A stretch of 31,644 nucleotides of DNA from Dehalococcoidales bacterium (GTDB taxonomy: Bacteria > Chloroflexota > Dehalococcoidia > Dehalococcoidales > Fen-1064): the NCBI GenBank assembly GCA_028712845.1, contig JAQTPO010000003.1, positions 1-31,644 on the forward strand. The letters run 5' to 3'. Both the position numbers and the translations under genes were made by a program. Shown one piece after another: positions 16,677 to 24,713 of the stretch. The stretch's first letter is position 1. Each line of letters opens with the position of its first letter. The notes below the pieces were generated by a model. It did no database searches and was not told the DNA's origin. It saw only the letters and a program-made list of their open reading frames with translations.

Positions 16677-18515
16677 TTATTCCTGGTCCTCTTCTTCTCT
16701 GCGCGCGGAAGCTATCCCTCTGAGCCGTAATGTTTCCTGCAGAATTTTCTTGCGCAGTCTGATGTGCTCAGGTGTTATCTCCACCAGTTCGTCTCTATTG
16801 ATAAAGTCGATAGATTGCTCCAGACTCATTAGTATTGCTGGAGTAAGCTTGATAGCAATATCGGATGTAGATGAGCGGATATTGGTTTTCTTCTTTTCTT
16901 TGCAGATGTTGACAGCAATGTCCCGAGGTCTTTGATGCATGCCTACAATCATACCTTCATAAACCTGTGTGCTCGGCTCAACGAAAGTAAATCCACGCTC
17001 CTGGGCATTGTTTAAACCGTAGGTAACAGCAATACCTGTCTCCGATGCTACCAGTACGCCGCTACGCATCGAGCCAATGTCTTTCTTCCATGGTTCGTAG
17101 TCCAGGAAAATGGTGTTCATCACGCCACTGCCGCGTGTAGCCGTGAGAAAAGCGCTGCGGAAACCGATGAGTCCCTTGGTAGGGATATGGAACTCCATGC
17201 GGACATTACCTTTGCCGTCATTACGCATATCGCTAAGTTCAGCCTGCCGCTTACTCAACATCTCGTTGATAATCCCGATATATTGCTCTTGCGTATCGAT
17301 GGTTAAGGCTTCCACAGGTTCCATCAGTTTGCCGTCAACCATCTTGGTGATAGCTTCCGGCTTGGAAACCTCGAACTCATAACCTTCACGGCGCATCATT
17401 TCGATGAGAATTGCCAGGTGCAGTTCTCCTCTGCCTTTTACCATGAAGGTGTCAGGCGTATCGGTATCCTGGACTCTAAGGCTGAGATTGGATTCAAGTT
17501 CGCGATAAAGTCGTTCGCGTAACTGGCGCGTGGTGCTGAAGCGTCCTTCTCTGCCGGCGAAGGGAGAAGTATTCACTCCGAACGTCATCTCGACCGTCGG
17601 CTCACCGATTTCTATGCGCGGTAGAGCTTCCGGCTTATCCTGACTGGCAATGGTATCTCCGATGCTGACTTCTTTAATGCCGGTTACGGCGACGATATCG
17701 CCTGCTTCAACAGTTTGCGCTTCCAGACGTTTTAGTCCGAGGTGCGTAAAGACCTCATTGATTTCATAGCGAACCTGACTGCCATCAGCGCGCAGGCAAA
17801 GGACAATATCATGTGGGGATACCTTACCTCTCCAGATTCTCCCGATGGAAATTTTACCCTTGTGGCTATCATAATCCAGATTGGAAACCAGCATCTGGAA
17901 CGGTCCTTCTTCAATCTGTGGCGGCGGCACTTTTTCCAGAATGAGCTCAAAGAGAGGGCTGACATCCTTGCCTTCTATTCCCGGCTCTGTCACGACTATA
18001 CCTTCTCTGCCGCTGGCGTACAGCACCGGAAAATCCAGCTGTTCGGCATCTGTAGCCAGCTCTAAAAACAGGTCCTGGGTAAGTTTTAGCACCTCGGTGA
18101 TGCGCGCATTCGCCCGGTCCATTTTATTGATAACCACGATTATTTTTAGTTTCTTCTTAAAAGCCTCACGGAGAACAAATTTGGTCTGCGGCATGGGGCC
18201 TTCTACGGAATCTATGAGGAGAATGCAACCGTCCGCCATATTAATGACGCGCTCTACTTCACCGCTGAAATCAGCGTGACCCGGCGTATCGATGATATTG
18301 ATTTTGATACCCTTATACATTATGGCGGTGTTTTTTGCCATAATGGTGATGCCTTTCTCCCGTTCAAGCGTATTACTGTCCATAATTAATTCGCCCATGT
18401 CTTGATTATCACGGAAGACGTGGCTTTGTTTTAGCAGGGCATCGACCAAGGTCGTTTTGCCGTGGTCAACGTGAGCGATGATGGCGATGTTTCTGATGTC
18501 ATTACGGTAGTTCAT
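16677..18515 (-). CDS. typA: ribosome-associated GTPase TypA/BipA
   Basis: A 612-residue translational GTPase of EF-G-like architecture. The G motifs are clear: G1 AHVDHGKT (14-21), G2 GITI (55-58), G3 DTPGH (76-80) and G4 NKMD (130-133). An EF-Tu-like domain II, EF-G domains III and V, and the BipA-specific C-terminal domain follow. It acts on the ribosome, especially in 50S assembly and stress adaptation. ATG start; an AGGA lies 12 bases upstream, farther than usual, and a -10-like TATAAC sits only six bases before the ATG, so the mRNA may be leaderless. Divergent from rlmN; a lipoprotein gene follows. Confidence 0.96.
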   Translation of the reverse strand: MNYRNDIRNIAIIAHVDHGKTTLVDALLKQSHVFRDNQDMGELIMDSNTLEREKGITIMAKNTAIMYKGIKINIIDTPGHADFSGEVERVINMADGCILLIDSVEGPMPQTKFVLREAFKKKLKIIVVINKMDRANARITEVLKLTQDLFLELATDAEQLDFPVLYASGREGIVVTEPGIEGKDVSPLFELILEKVPPPQIEEGPFQMLVSNLDYDSHKGKISIGRIWRGKVSPHDIVLCLRADGSQVRYEINEVFTHLGLKRLEAQTVEAGDIVAVTGIKEVSIGDTIASQDKPEALPRIEIGEPTVEMTFGVNTSPFAGREGRFSTTRQLRERLYRELESNLSLRVQDTDTPDTFMVKGRGELHLAILIEMMRREGYEFEVSKPEAITKMVDGKLMEPVEALTIDTQEQYIGIINEMLSKRQAELSDMRNDGKGNVRMEFHIPTKGLIGFRSAFLTATRGSGVMNTIFLDYEPWKKDIGSMRSGVLVASETGIAVTYGLNNAQERGFTFVEPSTQVYEGMIVGMHQRPRDIAVNICKEKKKTNIRSSTSDIAIKLTPAILMSLEQSIDFINRDELVEITPEHIRLRKKILQETLRLRGIASARREEEDQE

Positions 18516-18521
18516 TTATTA

Positions 18522-18551
18522 GTTATATCCTTTTTAGTTTACATAAATCAA
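18522..18551 (-). promoter_or_regulatory. putative typA promoter placed for a leaderless mRNA
   Basis: Reverse strand: TTGATT (18546-18551), an 18-base spacer, TATAAC (18522-18527), then six bases and the typA ATG. The expected start of transcription coincides with the start codon. Confidence 0.5.
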
Positions 18552-18607
18552 GGCACAGTAACTCTACGGGTTAAAATATCGGGAAAAGTGATGCCAAAAG
18601 TGGTTTT

Positions 18608-18644
18608 CAGATGCAGCGTTTTGTGATAACGCTTGAGGCATCTG
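18608..18644. other. hairpin in the typA-rlmN divergent region
   Basis: CAGATGC / GCATCTG (7 bp) encloses a second stem GCGTT / AACGC, giving a two-tier hairpin. It is followed by TTTAGTTT on the plus strand, but no plus-strand gene lies upstream of it. It could be an operator, a small RNA end or a dispersed palindrome. The remainder of 18516-18803 shows the two promoter-like elements and a GCTTCGGAAGC palindrome near 18662. Confidence 0.4.
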
Positions 18645-18791
18645 TTTAGTTTGAAGTGGTGCTTCGGAAGCGGTGCAGGTGATAGAAATTACAGATACGG
18701 TACATAGAATTCATTAATCCTGATACTTACTATATGTCATTATACACGAAATGAAGCTATTTTGCGAGAAATTATATCTGTATCCATAGAG

Positions 18792-18797
18792 TATAAT
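18792..18797 (+). promoter_or_regulatory. putative -10 box of rlmN
   Basis: A consensus TATAAT lies six bases before the preferred rlmN ATG at 18804. No good -35 hexamer is seen at 17 bases. If used, the transcript would begin at the start codon. Confidence 0.4.
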
Positions 18798-18803
18798 TGT
18801 AGT

Positions 18804-19880
18804 ATGCCTAAAATTTTCACCGACCTGACCATTAAAGAAGTAAACGAGTTGGTGCTTTCTCTGAGTGCTCCGTCTTACAGGGCGAAGCAATTACTTGTCT
18901 GGGTTTATCAGCGCATGGCAATTTCTTTCAATGAAATGACTGACCTGCCGCTATCTTTCCGTCAGAAACTTGCGGAGCAAGTAAAACTCTCTACCATGAC
19001 CCCTGTACATGAAATCGTTGCTAAGGACGGCACTGTCAAAGTCCTTTTAAGCCTGGCTGACGGCAAGACGGTGGAAGCGGCGTTAATGAGGACTTATGCT
19101 GCCGGTGGTAAAAGCCATTATACGGTCTGTCTCTCGACACAGGTGGGCTGTCCCATCGGTTGTCCGTTCTGCGCCACCGGACAGCAAGGATTTGAACGAA
19201 ACCTGACACCGGGGGAAATCATTGACCAGGCTTTGTATTTTGCCCGCAGGTTGCAGGACCGGAGCAACGGCAGGGAAGGGGAGTGGATTAGCAATATCGT
19301 CTTTATGGGGATGGGTGAGCCGCTGGCAAACTATGACTCTCTCTGGCAGGCAATCGAAATGTTGAATTCATCGGATGGCTTCGGTCTGAGTGCCCGCAGT
19401 ATGACTATTTCTACCTCCGGTTTATTACCGGGTATCAAACGTTTGAGCGGCGAGATATTACAGGTCGGGTTGGCAATCTCTCTACACGCTGCTGACAATA
19501 CTTTGCGGAATAAGCTGGTCCCTATCAATAAGAAATATCCCCTGGAAAAACTCATCCCGGCTTGCCGTGAATACTTCGAAAAGACAGGGCGTCGTGTCAG
19601 CTTTGAATACGTGTTGTTGGAAGATGTCAACGACTCTATTTCACAGGCGCAGGCATTAGCGGAGCGGATTCATGGAATGAACTGCCATGTCAATCTTATC
19701 GCCGCCAATAGTATTGCGAACCAAAACTACCGCCCTTCACAGCGGAGTAAAGTGCTGACTTTCCAGCAGGAACTGAAAGGCAGGGGCATCAATTGCACTC
19801 TCCGCCAGAGTAAAGGACAGGATATCGATGCCGGTTGCGGTCAGTTACGCAGCCGTTTCCAGACAGTAAAAAGCAGATGA
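18804..19880 (+). CDS. rlmN: dual-specificity 23S rRNA/tRNA adenine-C2 methyltransferase
   Basis: A radical-SAM enzyme that methylates A2503 of 23S rRNA and A37 of some tRNAs. The Cfr/RlmN cluster motif CxxxCxxC is Cys116/Cys120/Cys123 (QVGCPIGCPFCATG). The second pair of essential cysteines is Cys109 (TVCLST) and Cys345 (DAGCGQL), and MGMGEPLANY matches the family. I start at ATG 18804 (358 residues, MPKIFTDLT) because the extra 14 residues from 18762 are not family-like and a TATAAT lies within them. No Shine-Dalgarno is present. The stop codon lies inside the stem of the hairpin that terminates the converging gene at 19983. Confidence 0.95.
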   Translation: MPKIFTDLTIKEVNELVLSLSAPSYRAKQLLVWVYQRMAISFNEMTDLPLSFRQKLAEQVKLSTMTPVHEIVAKDGTVKVLLSLADGKTVEAALMRTYAAGGKSHYTVCLSTQVGCPIGCPFCATGQQGFERNLTPGEIIDQALYFARRLQDRSNGREGEWISNIVFMGMGEPLANYDSLWQAIEMLNSSDGFGLSARSMTISTSGLLPGIKRLSGEILQVGLAISLHAADNTLRNKLVPINKKYPLEKLIPACREYFEKTGRRVSFEYVLLEDVNDSISQAQALAERIHGMNCHVNLIAANSIANQNYRPSQRSKVLTFQQELKGRGINCTLRQSKGQDIDAGCGQLRSRFQTVKSR

Positions 19881-19926
19881 CCAAAGGATATATAGAGAAT
19901 AACATTGTACCCTTTGGTCATCTGCT
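19867..19926 (-). terminator. 16-bp perfect hairpin terminator for the reverse strand, overlapping the rlmN stop
   Basis: AGCAGATGACCAAAGG (19872-19887) and its exact complement (19911-19926) enclose a 23-base loop. On the reverse strand the stem is followed by TTTTTAC (19865-19871), so it terminates transcripts coming from 20105. On the plus strand only ATATATTAAAT follows. The first arm contains the last codons of rlmN. Confidence 0.75.
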
Positions 19927-19982
19927 ATATATTAAATCACCTTACGGTGACGGGGTGCCGTATCCTAACGGCCAGCAAATCT

Positions 19983-20105
19983 TTACTTGCCCAGAGCTGC
20001 CTCGTCCTTTTTGCGGATGGAGCGTCCACCATGACCGTGTTTGACGCCTTTGAAGTTATCCTGATAAGTCTTTCTCTGTTGTGCTTTTTCCTGTTTTCTG
20101 CCCAT
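19983..20105 (-). CDS. 40-residue basic protein downstream of ftsZ, unrecognised
   Basis: The reverse strand from ATG 20103-20105 to TAA 19983-19985 encodes 40 residues starting MGRKQEKAQQRK and ending RKKDEAALGK, with a central KGVKHGHGGRS. About 12 Lys/Arg and two His make it strongly basic, with no membrane segment, so nucleic-acid or ribosome binding is possible but unproven. It is supported by GGAG eight bases before the ATG, by a consensus-like promoter at 20139-20168 about 26 bases upstream, and by a 16-bp hairpin terminator after the stop. It therefore looks like a monocistronic gene behind ftsZ. I do not recognise a family. Confidence 0.75.
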   Translation of the reverse strand: MGRKQEKAQQRKTYQDNFKGVKHGHGGRSIRKKDEAALGK

Positions 20106-20138
20106 TTGATTATCTCCAGTTATGTGTTAGATACTCTC

Positions 20139-20168
20139 AATATACGTTCTCAGGCACACCTTTGTCAA
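20139..20168 (-). promoter_or_regulatory. strong sigma-70 promoter for the 40-residue protein gene
   Basis: Reverse strand: TTGACA (20163-20168, consensus -35), an 18-base spacer, TATATT (20139-20144). It lies after the ftsZ stop, and transcription would begin near 20132. Confidence 0.7.
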
Positions 20169-20190
20169 TAATCAATATGGCACAATGCTG

Positions 20191-21303
20191 TTATTTCCAT
20201 GCAACTTTATTAACAGATACCGGTGCGGGCATAGCCCTGGGTTGTGGGATATTGCGCTGTCGCAGGAAGGATGGAATATCATATTCATTAGGTTTCAATT
20301 CTTTGAGTACTTTGGTGATTTCCTTCTCGCGCGCGGCGCCATTCATAGTATTTTGATTGGCGAAACCTGTGGCGATGAGTGTCAGCCGGATTTCGTTACT
20401 CATATTGGTATCGAAAGCGACACCGAAGATAACATTAGCGCTCGGGTCAACTGCTTGTTTGATTACTTCAGCAGCTGCGTTGACTTCGAACAGAGTCAGG
20501 CTACTGCTGCCGGTAATATTAAACATTACTCCCGTTGCGCCTTCCATCGAAACATCGAGTAACGGGCTGGCAAGCGCCTCTTTGGCGGCTTCCACGGCGC
20601 GATTCGGACCAGTCCCTCTACCGATGGACATCCAGGCGGGACCGGCATCTTTCATTATGGTGCGGATATCGGCAAAGTCGAGGTTAATGAGTCCGGGAAC
20701 GGTAATGACTTCGGCGATTGCCTGCACGCCATGATGAAGTACTTCGTCTGCCATTTTGAAGGCGCTATCCATATTTGTTTTCTGGTCGCAGAGTTGCAGC
20801 AGGCGGTCATTCGGGATGATAACCAGGGTGTCAACCTTGCTTACCAATGCCTCAATGCCTGCCTCAGCGGTCTTAAGGCGGTGATTGCCTTCGAAACTGA
20901 AAGGTTTGGTGATGATGGCGATGGTCAGAGCGCCGCATTGTTTGGCAATATCTGCCACTACGGAAGCTGACCCTGTGCCGGTGCCGCCGCCCATACCTGC
21001 GGTAACGAATACCATGTCAGCGCCCTTGACGATATCTTTGATTTCGTCTTTACTTTCTTCTGCGGCTTTCTGTCCCACCGTGTGGTCGCCGCCGGCGCCC
21101 ATGCCGTGGGTAAGGCGCTCTCCGAGTTGTAATCTAACCGCTGCTTCGGTGAATGCCAGTTGCTGGGCGTCGGTGTTCATTGCCACAAACTCGACACCCC
21201 GGATTTGTTCACGGACCATGCGCGTGATGGCGTTACAACCAGCTCCGCCGAGACCGATTACCTTGATGTTAGCCCCAATCGGGACAAAATTTGTTTTTGA
21301 CAT
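20191..21303 (-). CDS. ftsZ: cell division protein FtsZ
   Basis: A 370-residue tubulin-like GTPase that polymerises into the division ring. The GTP-binding signature GGGTGTG is at 105-111, preceded by a tubulin-like N-terminal loop (GLGGAGCNA, 17-25). The T7 catalytic loop [11 protein letters not shown] is at 207-217. The conserved C-terminal peptide DIPSFLR is at about 342-348, followed by a further 22-residue Pro/Arg-rich tail, longer than usual. The linker is very short. ATG is preceded by AGGAGC. It lies 43 bases after ftsA on the same strand. No ftsQ, mur or ddl genes are nearby, as in lineages with reduced or unusual cell walls. Confidence 0.97.
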   Translation of the reverse strand: MSKTNFVPIGANIKVIGLGGAGCNAITRMVREQIRGVEFVAMNTDAQQLAFTEAAVRLQLGERLTHGMGAGGDHTVGQKAAEESKDEIKDIVKGADMVFVTAGMGGGTGTGSASVVADIAKQCGALTIAIITKPFSFEGNHRLKTAEAGIEALVSKVDTLVIIPNDRLLQLCDQKTNMDSAFKMADEVLHHGVQAIAEVITVPGLINLDFADIRTIMKDAGPAWMSIGRGTGPNRAVEAAKEALASPLLDVSMEGATGVMFNITGSSSLTLFEVNAAAEVIKQAVDPSANVIFGVAFDTNMSNEIRLTLIATGFANQNTMNGAAREKEITKVLKELKPNEYDIPSFLRQRNIPQPRAMPAPVSVNKVAWK

Positions 21304-21346
21304 ATTTGGCGCTCCTTATATCTAGACTATCTAAAGTCTTACGTCT

Positions 21347-22552
21347 TTATCGGAATAAGCGGAGAACTGGTGAGACAAACCCGCGCAGGCCACCCTTGGC
21401 TTTCGGTGTCTGGGTGTCAGCATTTCTGCTTCTCCAGAGCAGTAAACCAAGACTGGTAGCGTAAGCCGGGTCGCACAACGCATCTGAAACACCGGGAAGA
21501 GCCGGTGGTATGCCGATTCTTACCGGGAAGCGAACGATGTCATGGGATAATTCTGCCAGACCACCCAAATTAGCACCGCCACCCGTTAGCACCAGCCCTG
21601 ATGGAATAAAGTGGGCGTAGTCTTTTTCCGGTAGTTCCATGACGATGAGACGGACTAATTCTTCAACACGGGCGCGAATGATTTCACTCAAGTCACGCGA
21701 TGAAATGCTATGTGTACTATAGGTTATGGGTTTATCTTCTGCCGGTTCTTCACCATGCCACGGGGTTACATCCCCGAATTTCTTCTTTAGTTCTTCAGCC
21801 GCTTCAAAAGAAAGCCCAAGCCCGATGGAAATGTCCCGGGAAATCTGGTAACCACCGATGGGTAGGACAGAGGTAAAACAGACAGAATTGTCTTTAAAGA
21901 CAGCGATGTCAGTAGTGCTACCGCCGATATCTGCCATCATCACGCCATCAAGCTTCTCTTCCGGTTCCAGGACAGCTTCTGCGGCGGCTAACGGCTCTAA
22001 AATTAAATCGTCAATCTCGATGCCTATGCCGCGGATGCATTTGGTAAGGTTCTGTACTGAAGTAGCGGCTGCCGTGATGATGTGAGTTTCGACATCCAAG
22101 CGGAAACCATGCATACCGACTGGATTCTTGACGCCATTTTGTCCATCCACGGTATAGGCACGGGGAATGACATGCAAAACTTTCTGGTCGGTGGGTACTT
22201 CTACGGAGCGGGAAACTTCAATGACCCTCTTTAAGTCTTCGGGGCGCACCAGACGGTCATTACGTGAGATAGCAACCGCGCCTTTGTTGTTTATGGAGCT
22301 AACGTGCCTGCCGGTAACACCCACACAGGCTGATTCCATTTTATAGCCGGCGGTGCGTTCTGCCCTACGCACTGCTTCTCGAATTGATTCGCGGGCTTCA
22401 TTGAGGTTGGTTACCATACCTTTTGTTAATCCCTGACATGGAGCAACGCCGACTCCCAGAATGCGGACGTTATTCTTTTCATCTATATCGCCCATGACAG
22501 AGCATACTTTGGTGGTACCAACGTCAATAGCTGAAATTCTTGTTCTCTTCAT
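21347..22552 (-). CDS. ftsA: cell division protein FtsA
   Basis: A 401-residue actin-like ATPase that anchors FtsZ to the membrane. Visible parts are phosphate 1 (IDVGTTKVCSVMG, 9-21), the 1C domain typical of FtsA after about residue 80, phosphate 2 (ADIGGSTTDIAVF), the adenosine motif LTGGGANLGG, and a C-terminal amphipathic helix (GLRGFVSPVLRLFR) as membrane-targeting sequence. Length is in the normal range. A GGAGG lies about 13 bases before the ATG, somewhat far. It is preceded by a 64-residue ORF with a better ribosome binding site; the three genes probably share the promoter at 22826-22854. Confidence 0.95.
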   Translation of the reverse strand: MKRTRISAIDVGTTKVCSVMGDIDEKNNVRILGVGVAPCQGLTKGMVTNLNEARESIREAVRRAERTAGYKMESACVGVTGRHVSSINNKGAVAISRNDRLVRPEDLKRVIEVSRSVEVPTDQKVLHVIPRAYTVDGQNGVKNPVGMHGFRLDVETHIITAAATSVQNLTKCIRGIGIEIDDLILEPLAAAEAVLEPEEKLDGVMMADIGGSTTDIAVFKDNSVCFTSVLPIGGYQISRDISIGLGLSFEAAEELKKKFGDVTPWHGEEPAEDKPITYSTHSISSRDLSEIIRARVEELVRLIVMELPEKDYAHFIPSGLVLTGGGANLGGLAELSHDIVRFPVRIGIPPALPGVSDALCDPAYATSLGLLLWRSRNADTQTPKAKGGLRGFVSPVLRLFR

Positions 22553-22591
22553 ATTAATATCGTGTCCTCCTCAAATATAATATGTTAGTGT

Positions 22592-22786
22592 TTATTCACG
22601 GTAATGGATGTGCCATTTACTATTCATAAGGTTGCTCTGGGTTTCAATTCGCGGTCCCAGATAAAGTTCTGCCAGAAGACCACTGGGTGAATTATAGCTG
22701 TTTGCCAGGGACGATTCCCCCGAAGCACTGAGATTCAAATTGACAATTCCAGTGGTGATATTTTCGTACTCAATGGTTGTCTCCAT
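22592..22786 (-). CDS. 64-residue unrecognised protein upstream of ftsA
   Basis: The ATG at 22784-22786 has an excellent ribosome binding site (AGGGAGG, six bases spacing) and a promoter starting about 33 bases upstream. The 64-residue product (METTIEYENITTG at the N-terminus, KWHIHYRE at the end) is polar with alternating short hydrophobic stretches, has no signal peptide or membrane segment, and matches no family I know. It ends 39 bases before ftsA and should be cotranscribed with ftsA-ftsZ. It occupies the place where ftsQ sits in many bacteria but does not resemble FtsQ. Confidence 0.65.
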   Translation of the reverse strand: METTIEYENITTGIVNLNLSASGESSLANSYNSPSGLLAELYLGPRIETQSNLMNSKWHIHYRE

Positions 22787-22825
22787 AGTAATCCTCCCTA
22801 GCCTTAGGTAATAGTGTTATATATA

Positions 22826-22854
22826 ATAGTAAGCATACCAAAACCCATTGTAAA
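22826..22854 (-). promoter_or_regulatory. putative promoter of the ftsA-ftsZ operon
   Basis: Reverse strand: TTTACA (22849-22854), a 17-base spacer, TACTAT (22826-22831), directly followed by further TATATA sequence. Confidence 0.55.
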
Positions 22855-22902
22855 AAACTGTCCTTACTATTACCATTTAGTCCCTGCATAGTTCCAAACA
22901 TC

Positions 22903-22931
22903 TTGAAAAGGGGTAAATGTTGGCATATAAT
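22903..22931 (+). promoter_or_regulatory. strong promoter of the DUF5343 gene
   Basis: TTGAAA (22903-22908), a 17-base spacer, TATAAT (22926-22931). Transcription is expected near 22938, 18 bases before the ATG. Confidence 0.75.
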
Positions 22932-22955
22932 TAAGGCACCAAGTGAGGTGGCACT

Positions 22956-23651
22956 ATGACAGTAGATGAAGGAAGGAAGCATTCACCACCTTATGTTTCG
23001 TATAAGACCTTTGACGGTTTTATGACTAAACTTCAACAGCATTTGCCCACTCGTATCGACCGTAGCTATTGGGGCGAAATGTTTTCCGGAAGCACCGGCA
23101 TTCAATTAATGTCAGCAATGCGGTTTTTGAATCTGGTTGACGCTAATGCCAGACCTATGCCCCGTTTGAAATTATTAGTATCAGCCACTTCAGGAGAGCA
23201 CCGCGCCGCATTACTGAGGCAGATAGCCGACGAGGCTTATGCCTTCATATTTAAGGGGACACTGGACTCGCAGAACGCCACTTATGCCGAATTGGAAGAT
23301 GTTTTCAAAAATACGTATGGAATGAAGAGTGACGTATGCCGCAAATGTATCAAGTTCTTTACGGAATTTGCAAAAGATGCCGGAATCCCATTATCCCCGC
23401 AAATCACGAAAAAACGTAAAATGCCACGTACCAGTTCCGGAATGAAAAATGCCAAAAAATTAATTGGCACTAGGACAAATGAGAATTTTGCAGTGCCATT
23501 TGATGAAAATAAAATTCCAGAAATACTACCATGGCACCGGATGCTGGCGGAAAAATTCCCGCATTTTGACCCTGCATGGAACGACGAGATTAAGAAAAAG
23601 TGGTTTGAAGCCTACTCCGAACTGTTCAAGATAAATCCGCACAAATCATAA
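22956..23651 (+). CDS. DUF5343-family protein
   Basis: A 231-residue cytosolic protein. The first 110 residues match the DUF5343 pattern: PPYVSYKTFDGFM, PTRIDRSYWGEMFSGSTG, QLMSAMRFLNLVD, PRLKLLV. Two helical bundles follow, then a basic linker (KKRKMPRTSS, 152-161) and a C-terminal tail rich in aromatic and Lys residues (IKKKWFEAYSELFKI). The function of the family is not established. The gene has its own near-consensus promoter and an AGGTGG ribosome binding site, and is divergent from the ftsA operon, with which it shares an intergenic region of about 170 bases. Confidence 0.8.
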   Translation: MTVDEGRKHSPPYVSYKTFDGFMTKLQQHLPTRIDRSYWGEMFSGSTGIQLMSAMRFLNLVDANARPMPRLKLLVSATSGEHRAALLRQIADEAYAFIFKGTLDSQNATYAELEDVFKNTYGMKSDVCRKCIKFFTEFAKDAGIPLSPQITKKRKMPRTSSGMKNAKKLIGTRTNENFAVPFDENKIPEILPWHRMLAEKFPHFDPAWNDEIKKKWFEAYSELFKINPHKS

Positions 23652-23657
23652 ATCCTT

Positions 23658-23694
23658 AGAAGCCCTTGTATGCATTTGGAGTACATGAGCTTCT
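23658..23694 (+). terminator. imperfect hairpin after the DUF5343 gene
   Basis: AGAAGC / GCTTCT encloses a second short stem TGTA / TACA with bulges. It is followed by TCATTTTG, a poor T-run. It may terminate the plus transcript. Confidence 0.35.
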
Positions 23695-23764
23695 TCATTT
23701 TGAAACTTTTGTGTCCTTACCTGTTAAGCCTTGCGGAAGCATCCATTTTGTGATTTTGCTTTAT

Positions 23765-24583
23765 CTATTTATTTTTCAATACTTCATAGAGTCGTGTTAC
23801 ATTCATCTTCTGTACGACAGGCGCCATCGCCTCCCTGCCGGGTTCCCATGGATACCGGTCACGGAAAGTAATCTTTTCCTGCACTTCTTCCAGCGTCATG
23901 CCTTTATCAATCAGTTCAGCCACCGCATCTATCCATTCCTGGATGCGGGAGCACATCTCCGGGATATATGTGGGGCTACAGATTTCCCCGTGACCGGGAA
24001 TGAGCACTTCGGCAGGCAGTTCAGCCATTTTCTCAAGAGAGTCAATCCATTCGTAAGGCAGTGCCTGTTGCAGCCATGCGGGCACTTTATAGAAGATATT
24101 GTCAGAGGTGAAAATTACCTTTTCTTCAGGAATAAAAACTGCTGTCTGATAAGGAGTGTGACCGGGGAAATTGATGAGCCGGAAGGTGTGGTCGCCGACA
24201 TAAAGGGTCATTTCTTTCGTGAAGGTAACGGTTGGCGGACGGAACTTAAAGCGCTTCATCAGGGCATAATCAGCCGGTGAATTCTGCTTGAATCTTTCTC
24301 TTGTTTGTTGCACTGAGGCGGTAATGATTGCCTGCCTGGTGCCTTCATGGGCAACTATGGTGCCTTTGAAAAAGTAGTTGCCGGTGAAGTGGTCGCTGTG
24401 TGGCTCGGTGTTAATCAAATAGCGGACAGGTCCGAATTTGGCGATTTTCTTACGCCATTTGACGGCATCGGTGGGCATCTGAGGAGTGTCAATCATTACC
24501 ACGCCATCACTGGTCATCACGAACCCCGGATTGCATCCTTGAAAACTTGTCTCGGCATATACATTTTTAGAAACCTTTTGCAT
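23765..24583 (-). CDS. metallo-beta-lactamase-fold hydrolase with an altered HxHxDH motif
   Basis: A 272-residue MBL-fold protein. Metal ligands seen are His62, Asp64 and His65 (in EPHSDHFTGN), His142 (FPGHTPYQT), Asp161 (FTSDNIF) and His198 (IPGHGE). The first His of the usual HxHxDH motif is replaced by Glu60, which may change or weaken metal site 1 or be normal for this subfamily. A C-terminal helical region (about 205-272) is of the kind found in cyclase/glyoxalase-like members. ATG with AGGAGG six bases upstream. It stands alone between converging and diverging neighbours, so the substrate is unknown. Confidence 0.88.
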   Translation of the reverse strand: MQKVSKNVYAETSFQGCNPGFVMTSDGVVMIDTPQMPTDAVKWRKKIAKFGPVRYLINTEPHSDHFTGNYFFKGTIVAHEGTRQAIITASVQQTRERFKQNSPADYALMKRFKFRPPTVTFTKEMTLYVGDHTFRLINFPGHTPYQTAVFIPEEKVIFTSDNIFYKVPAWLQQALPYEWIDSLEKMAELPAEVLIPGHGEICSPTYIPEMCSRIQEWIDAVAELIDKGMTLEEVQEKITFRDRYPWEPGREAMAPVVQKMNVTRLYEVLKNK

Positions 24584-24713
24584 CTTTGCCTCCTATATCA
24601 AGAGGAGTTTCGTAGATGGCAATATTCTAATAGAAATGGCAGGCAAATAACAAGGGCATATATGAAATGGGGATTGTTTGCTTACGGTTGCTTGAATATC
24701 TTGGGAGGTATCC

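Noticed and set aside
18762..18803. Earlier start for rlmN
   Set aside because: The 14 added residues are not family-like, have no ribosome binding site and contain a consensus TATAAT.
22770..22982. 70-codon reverse frame upstream of the 64-residue ORF
   Set aside because: It covers two divergent promoters and the start of the DUF5343 gene, with no ribosome binding site; probably chance.
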